Shown here: positions 6,988-10,191 of the stretch, in pieces
Position numbering within the stretch: the stretch's first letter is position 1
Layout: each line of letters begins with the position of its first letter
NCBI GenBank assembly: GCA_937911845.1
Contig: CALDQF010000465.1
Span: 1-10,191, forward strand
Length of the DNA: 10,191 nt
From: an uncultured Phycisphaera sp.
GTDB taxonomy: Bacteria > Planctomycetota > Phycisphaerae > Phycisphaerales > SM1A02
Direction: 5' to 3'
Position numbers and translations under genes: made by a program
Notes under the pieces: model-generated
Seen by the model: only the letters and a program-made list of their open reading frames with translations
Databases searched by the model: none
Told to the model about the DNA's origin: nothing

Positions 6988-7412
6988 GAAGTTTCATAGC
7001 TGCTTGCATTTTGGCTACTCTGTCGAGTTGCGCGAATCCGTTCCTAGAGAACTACAGCGGCACCCGATTTCCTGAAACGGAACAAGCGTTGCTACTGATG
7101 GAACCCCCCCAAGACCTGTCCCCAATAGGCCGCAGTGCATTTATTGCCACCCAGGTTCTTGGAGACAGCGAAGCGATCGCGGCAGCCCAAGAAGTTGGAG
7201 CGACCGCTGTGGTCTGGTCCAAAAGTTACCTGAACTCAACCACCGATCTCACCACTCGTGTGCAACCGGTGACGTCCAACACGACGACCACCATCGTGGG
7301 TGATGTCAACGCCCAAGTGACCACCACCCAAACCGATTACCAGTACATCCCAGAGACCAGAACCAACCACTGGTGGGAATACAAGGCTGCGTTTTACCGC
7401 ATACCCAAGTAA
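6984..7412 (+). CDS. Small uncharacterised lipoprotein
   Basis: This encodes 142 residues. The N-terminus is a lipoprotein signal peptide: Arg2, a short hydrophobic stretch, and a lipobox LSSC with the acceptor Cys at residue 16. The mature protein would therefore be membrane-anchored in the periplasm. No known family is recognised. The middle (about residues 85-115) is very rich in Thr and Asn, with TSNTTTTIVGDVNAQVTTTQ, and the C-terminus is aromatic (TNHWWEYKAAFYRIPK). The part before this, with AAAQEVGATAVVWSKSYLNS, could form a small alpha/beta domain. The start shares ATGA with the glyS stop, and a GGAGG (6969-6973) lies ten bases upstream. It is the last gene of the plus-strand chain, and its stop lies 11 bases from the stop of the convergent NtrC-type gene. 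A functional link with glyS is not evident. Confidence 0.8.
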   Translation: MRSFIAACILATLSSCANPFLENYSGTRFPETEQALLLMEPPQDLSPIGRSAFIATQVLGDSEAIAAAQEVGATAVVWSKSYLNSTTDLTTRVQPVTSNTTTTIVGDVNAQVTTTQTDYQYIPETRTNHWWEYKAAFYRIPK

Positions 7413-7427
7413 GCAGGATTCGCTTAC
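7409..7427. terminator. Small inverted repeat between convergent stops
   Basis: GTAAGC (7409-7414) and GCTTAC (7422-7427) form a six-pair stem with a seven-base loop. Each arm contains the TAA stop of one of the two convergent genes. There is no U tract on either side, so a role as a bidirectional terminator is only a weak possibility. Confidence 0.2.
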
Positions 7428-8788
7428 CGCAGTCCGTATTCCTTCAACTTTCGATAGAGCGTTCTTTCCCCTAGACCAAGCAATTTGGCCGTCTGCTCCC
7501 GGTTCCCCTTGGTCAGGGCGAGGGTTTGTCGTATCGCTTCCTTCTCAAGACGGGCAAGACCAATACCCGCCAATGACCCGGCTTGCAGATCGCCGCCGTC
7601 ATCTTCGACATCTGCAGTCTGAATCTCATGGGGCAGGCTTTGCAGGCCGAGGTCTCCTTCAGCCATGACCACCATTCGCTGAACCGCGTTGGCAAGTTCA
7701 CGAACGTTTCCTGGCCAATCCCACGCCACGAGACGCAGCATGGCCGCATCCTCGACCCGAGGAACAGGACGGCCAATCTCAGATGCCCACTTCCTTACAA
7801 AGTGACGAACCAGCAAAGGAATATCCTCACGACGTTGCCGCAAGGCTGGAATGTGGATTTCGGTACCGCGAATTCGATAGTACAAGTCCTCTCGGAAACT
7901 GCCGTCTTGGATGTCCTGCTTCAAGTCTCGATTGGTAGCGCTGACGAATCGAACATCGGTTCGCCGAGGGTCGTTCGCACCCAGTCGGACAATTTCGCCA
8001 GACTCAAGAACGCGGAGCAGTCGAGATTGCATCCCCATCGGCATGTCGCCAATTTCATCGAGAAACAAACTCCCCTTGTCCGCGTATTCGAAAACGCCCT
8101 CACGATCACGCTCGGCCCCGGTATACGCGCCTCGTACGTGCCCAAACAGTTCGTCTTCAAGCAAACTTTCCGACTGGCCTGCGGCGTTAAAGGTGACATA
8201 ACGATGGGAGGACCGTGGGGACATCAAATGTATGGCCGCGGCCACCAACTCTTTTCCCGTGCCAGATTCTCCGGTAATCAAAACCGGAAGGTTAGATGCG
8301 GCGACGCGTCGAATGGACTCGATTACTGCACGCATACCTTGGGACTGGCCGACGATCCCGTGAAAATGATCTACGGCATCGAGATCTTCCTTGAGGCCCT
8401 GGTTCTGCTGGCGAAGCAATGATGTTTCCGCCGCACGCTGCACGAGGTTTCGAAACACATCCAGATCGAGGGGCTTTTCGATGAAGTCGTACGCCCCACC
8501 TTGCAAGGCTGCTTTTGCCGTCGCGACTTCACCGTGGGCAGTCACCATAATGGTGGTGGCGTCAGGCTGATGCTCTTGGGCCAAGCGAAGAACATCCAGT
8601 CCGGCTGTTTCGGACTCCATCACCAAATCAGTGACCACCACATCAAAGGCTCCGTGACGCAACTCATCCACGGCCTCCGCCGCAGAGTGAACCATGGTGC
8701 AGATGTGGCCTGGTCGGCGTAACGCATCGACCATGGTTTCAGCGTGCTCGACGTCGTCATCTACCAAGAGGACCTGTGCTGGTTCCAT
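7424..8788 (-). CDS. NtrC-family sigma-54 response regulator
   Basis: This encodes 454 residues with the full three-domain layout. The receiver domain spans about residues 1-125, with acidic pocket D10-D12, phospho-acceptor D54 (VVVTDLVM), T83 and K105 (EKPLD). The AAA+ domain (about 144-375) has Walker A GESGTGKE at 173-180, Walker B SLFLDEIGD at 240-248, and the sigma-54 contact loop as GAYTGA (220-225), a natural variant of GAFTGA. The C-terminal Fis-type helix-turn-helix (about 411-454) ends RTLYRKLKEYGLR. After phosphorylation by a sensor kinase such proteins assemble into a ring and use ATP to open sigma-54 RNA polymerase at -24/-12 promoters. No kinase gene adjoins it and I saw no convincing sigma-54 promoter in the window, so its signal and targets are unknown. 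It is convergent with the lipoprotein gene and divergent from the dockerin-type gene. No Shine-Dalgarno is seen; a TAGAAT lies six bases before the ATG. Confidence 0.95.
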   Translation of the reverse strand: MEPAQVLLVDDDVEHAETMVDALRRPGHICTMVHSAAEAVDELRHGAFDVVVTDLVMESETAGLDVLRLAQEHQPDATTIMVTAHGEVATAKAALQGGAYDFIEKPLDLDVFRNLVQRAAETSLLRQQNQGLKEDLDAVDHFHGIVGQSQGMRAVIESIRRVAASNLPVLITGESGTGKELVAAAIHLMSPRSSHRYVTFNAAGQSESLLEDELFGHVRGAYTGAERDREGVFEYADKGSLFLDEIGDMPMGMQSRLLRVLESGEIVRLGANDPRRTDVRFVSATNRDLKQDIQDGSFREDLYYRIRGTEIHIPALRQRREDIPLLVRHFVRKWASEIGRPVPRVEDAAMLRLVAWDWPGNVRELANAVQRMVVMAEGDLGLQSLPHEIQTADVEDDGGDLQAGSLAGIGLARLEKEAIRQTLALTKGNREQTAKLLGLGERTLYRKLKEYGLR

Positions 8789-8794
8789 AGCCAG

Positions 8795-8800
8795 ATTCTA
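8795..8800 (-). promoter_or_regulatory. Possible -10 element (TAGAAT) for the NtrC-type gene
   Basis: On the minus strand TAGAAT (five of six -10 bases) ends six bases before the ATG at 8788, which would give a leaderless transcript. No -35 is recognisable. It overlaps a TACGAT on the plus strand (8799-8804) that could serve the divergent dockerin-type gene. Confidence 0.35.
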
Positions 8801-8837
8801 CGATTTTGCTCCTAGGCGGCCCCGATTCATCTCAAAT

Positions 8838-9566
8838 ATGCTTTTTTCGGACGAAGCGGCCTATTTGAACCTCAGAGTTGCCTTCGCCGCCAAGTTGGTT
8901 CAAACTGTGTCCATGTTCCTGCCCACTCTTATTGTGTCGACCGCGTTGTCTCAGGGCAGCGATTCCGTCGAATGGTTCTTTTTCGACCTCGAAACCAACG
9001 GCGAACCCGCGGAATTCTTCAGTACCACTCCAATTCGTCCGAACGGAGAGACCTACCAGTTCTTCTGGACATTGCTCTCATTTGAGATTCAGCTCACCAA
9101 CGAAGAGACCGGATTCGTTTTCCCTTGGGAAGATATTTCTGGCGACTTGCCCGTTGAATACTTCGGCGGTGATGGCACCGTGGCGGGACCAGCTCGGTGC
9201 ACTATTTTGGAACTGACCCCAACCTACCCCGAGCCACCCGAAGAGCCTGAGATCACTGGAATCGTTGGCTTGGAAATCATGCCGGATGGACTGGGACGCT
9301 TTTACGCACAAGACCTTATTTTTGGTGGGTACCTTGGCTACGCGTTGACCGGGCTTCGGGTGTCGTTGGTGGCCAACATCACGGCCAATGGTGAAGCTGA
9401 GCCAAACCCATATGACCTGAATGGTGACGGTGTCGTGGGCTTTGTGGATCTGACCCAGTTGCTGTCCGCCTGGGGACAACCATGCAACAGTTGTCCTGAG
9501 GACTTTGATGGCAATGGGTCAGTTGGCTTCACCGACCTGACCGCCCTGCTTTCCAACTGGGAGTGA
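8838..9566 (+). CDS. Secreted protein with C-terminal GC-type dockerin-like repeats
   Basis: This encodes 242 residues if the ATG at 8838 is used. A hydrophobic stretch (residues 26-36, FLPTLIVSTAL) followed by ALS-QG suggests a signal peptide with signal peptidase I cleavage near residue 38, so the protein is exported. The middle (about 40-190) is acidic and Pro/Gly-rich, with no recognised domain and no catalytic motif. The C-terminus has two calcium-loop repeats, DLNGDGVVGFVDLTQLLSAW (193-212) and DFDGNGSVGFTDLTALLSNW (222-241), with CNSC between them. This is the two-repeat dockerin-like tail common on exported proteins of Phycisphaerales, presumably for attachment or sorting; its partner is unknown. 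The start is uncertain: 8838 gives a long n-region with acidic residues. A TTG at 8865, leading into NLRVAFAAKLV, would give a more normal signal peptide. The frame is open upstream to 8694, but that part is antisense to the NtrC-type gene. Confidence 0.82.
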   Translation: MLFSDEAAYLNLRVAFAAKLVQTVSMFLPTLIVSTALSQGSDSVEWFFFDLETNGEPAEFFSTTPIRPNGETYQFFWTLLSFEIQLTNEETGFVFPWEDISGDLPVEYFGGDGTVAGPARCTILELTPTYPEPPEEPEITGIVGLEIMPDGLGRFYAQDLIFGGYLGYALTGLRVSLVANITANGEAEPNPYDLNGDGVVGFVDLTQLLSAWGQPCNSCPEDFDGNGSVGFTDLTALLSNWE

Positions 9567-9592
9567 TTTCTTCTCAGAACCATCAACCCCTC

Positions 9593-9608
9593 CTCTCCAC
9601 CTGGAGAG
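9593..9608 (+). terminator. Short GC-rich hairpin after the dockerin-type gene
   Basis: CTCTCC and GGAGAG form a six-pair stem closed by the loop ACCT, 27 bases after the stop codon. No U tract follows, so intrinsic termination would be weak. It might equally be a chance palindrome. Confidence 0.3.
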
Positions 9609-9633
9609 CGGCTGTAAATTGGTCCGCAAAAGT

Positions 9634-9639
9634 TAGAAT
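9634..9639 (+). promoter_or_regulatory. Possible -10 element (TAGAAT) for ppk
   Basis: TAGAAT ends nine bases before the ppk ATG at 9649, the same hexamer as before the NtrC-type gene. No good -35 is found. ppk has no visible Shine-Dalgarno, so a leaderless transcript is possible. Confidence 0.35.
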
Positions 9640-9648
9640 GCGTTCCGC

Positions 9649-10191
9649 ATGAGCAACGATGCAATATCTACCGGCCCAGAGCTTCCGGACAATCCCTCCG
9701 AATCAACGGTAGATGACCCCCGCCTGTTGGCCAACCGAGACTTGTCTTGGCTCAGGTTCCTCTCTCGGGTCCGCCTTCAGAGCTCTGACACCCGCCACCC
9801 GCTCTTGGATCGGGTTCGGTTTGCGGGAATTGCCACGGCCATCCTTGATGAATTTTTCATGAAGCGGATCGCGCTCATGCTCGAGCGTCTGGAAGAAGGG
9901 CGTGTCACCGCATCCTTGGACGGCCTGTCCATTCGGGAGGTCCTCGAAAGATCCACCAAGTTGATCAAGCAAGAACAAGTTGAACTTGATCGCATCTGGT
10001 TTGAAGAACTGGTGCCCAGCCTCAAGACACATGGGGTGGTCGTCCTTGAATACGGAGAACTCCCCCCTACCGACCGGCTTCGGGTCGATCAGTGGTTTGA
10101 ACGTGAAGTGGAGCCGGTGCTCACTCCACTTGCCGTTGATGAGGGACACCCCTTCCCGTTCATTAGCAATCTCTCCACCAGTTTGGGAGTC
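9649..10191 (+). CDS. ppk: Polyphosphate kinase 1, N-terminal 181 residues (runs off right edge)
   Basis: The frame from ATG 9649 is open for 181 codons to the end of the window. Residues 29-36 NRDLSWLR followed by VRLQSSDTRHPLLDRVRFAG match the PPK1 N-terminal domain (family form NRELSWLxFNxRVL). LDEFFMKRIALM (67-78) and GHPFPFISNLSTSLGV (166-181) are further PPK1 landmarks. PPK1 polymerises the gamma phosphate of ATP into polyphosphate; the catalytic His lies in the part outside the window. About 25 residues before the NRDLSWL motif are acidic and poorly conserved, as is usual. The start is the first ATG in frame after the preceding gene and is preceded by a TAGAAT, not a Shine-Dalgarno. 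Confidence 0.94.
   Translation, partial: MSNDAISTGPELPDNPSESTVDDPRLLANRDLSWLRFLSRVRLQSSDTRHPLLDRVRFAGIATAILDEFFMKRIALMLERLEEGRVTASLDGLSIREVLERSTKLIKQEQVELDRIWFEELVPSLKTHGVVVLEYGELPPTDRLRVDQWFEREVEPVLTPLAVDEGHPFPFISNLSTSLGV

Larger units (their letters stand above)
9567..9648. other. Intergenic region between the dockerin-type gene and ppk
   Basis: This 82-base gap holds a short hairpin (9593-9608) and a -10-like hexamer (9634-9639), so ppk may have its own promoter. Nothing else was recognised. Confidence 0.5.

Noticed and set aside
7394..7431. Direct repeat TTACCGCA at 7394-7401 and 7424-7431
   Set aside because: It is only eight bases and partly coding on both sides, so consistent with chance.
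7583..8422. 279-codon plus-strand open frame opposite the NtrC-type gene
   Set aside because: It is a shadow of a well-supported AAA+ gene, with no recognisable domain.
8694..8837. Upstream extension of the dockerin-type gene
   Set aside because: It overlaps the NtrC-type gene antisense and would place charged, non-signal sequence before the signal peptide.
9703..10149. 148-codon minus-strand open frame opposite ppk
   Set aside because: The plus strand encodes clear PPK1 motifs; the antisense frame has no domain.
1..10191. tRNA, rRNA, CRISPR arrays, insertion sequences, riboswitches
   Set aside because: No supporting repeat, structure or transposase coding was seen; the window is almost entirely filled by the listed genes.

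Overview
The window looks like chromosomal DNA from a planctomycete, most likely class Phycisphaerae. The main clue is the gene at 8838-9566. It encodes a secreted protein ending in two calcium-loop repeats with a Cys pair between them, the 'GC-type dockerin' C-terminus common in Phycisphaerales. A 505-residue dimeric (eukaryote/Thermus-type) glycyl-tRNA synthetase and tightly overlapping genes fit this. Nothing mobile, no RNA gene and no CRISPR array was seen.

Layout. (1) Minus strand, 2757 down past base 1: pyrF (OMP decarboxylase), a periplasmic solute-binding protein broken by a one-base frameshift, then the 5' part of pyruvate kinase starting at TTG. The joints are 4-base ATGA and TTGA overlaps, so this is one translationally coupled unit running off the left edge. 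(2) Plus strand, 2799-7412: six genes in a chain, each overlapping the next by 1-8 bases: a DUF971 protein, an unknown protein that may be glycosyltransferase-like, pdxA, an NAD(P)H-dependent FMN reductase, glyS and a small lipoprotein. (3) Minus strand, 8788-7424: an NtrC-type sigma-54 activator, convergent with the lipoprotein gene. (4) Plus strand: the dockerin-type secreted protein, then the 5' part of ppk (polyphosphate kinase), which runs off the right edge.

Functionally this is mostly housekeeping: pyrimidine synthesis, glycolysis, vitamin B6 synthesis, flavin redox, tRNA charging and polyphosphate. The NtrC-type regulator and the dockerin-type exported protein are more niche-related. 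I found no convincing new defence, mobile or biosynthetic system. The observations most worth checking are the frameshift in the binding protein, a contrast in start signals (unit-leading genes lack a Shine-Dalgarno but have a TANNAT hexamer 6-10 bases before ATG, whereas several internal genes have Shine-Dalgarno-like sequences), and the unknown 264-residue protein inside the B6/glyS chain.
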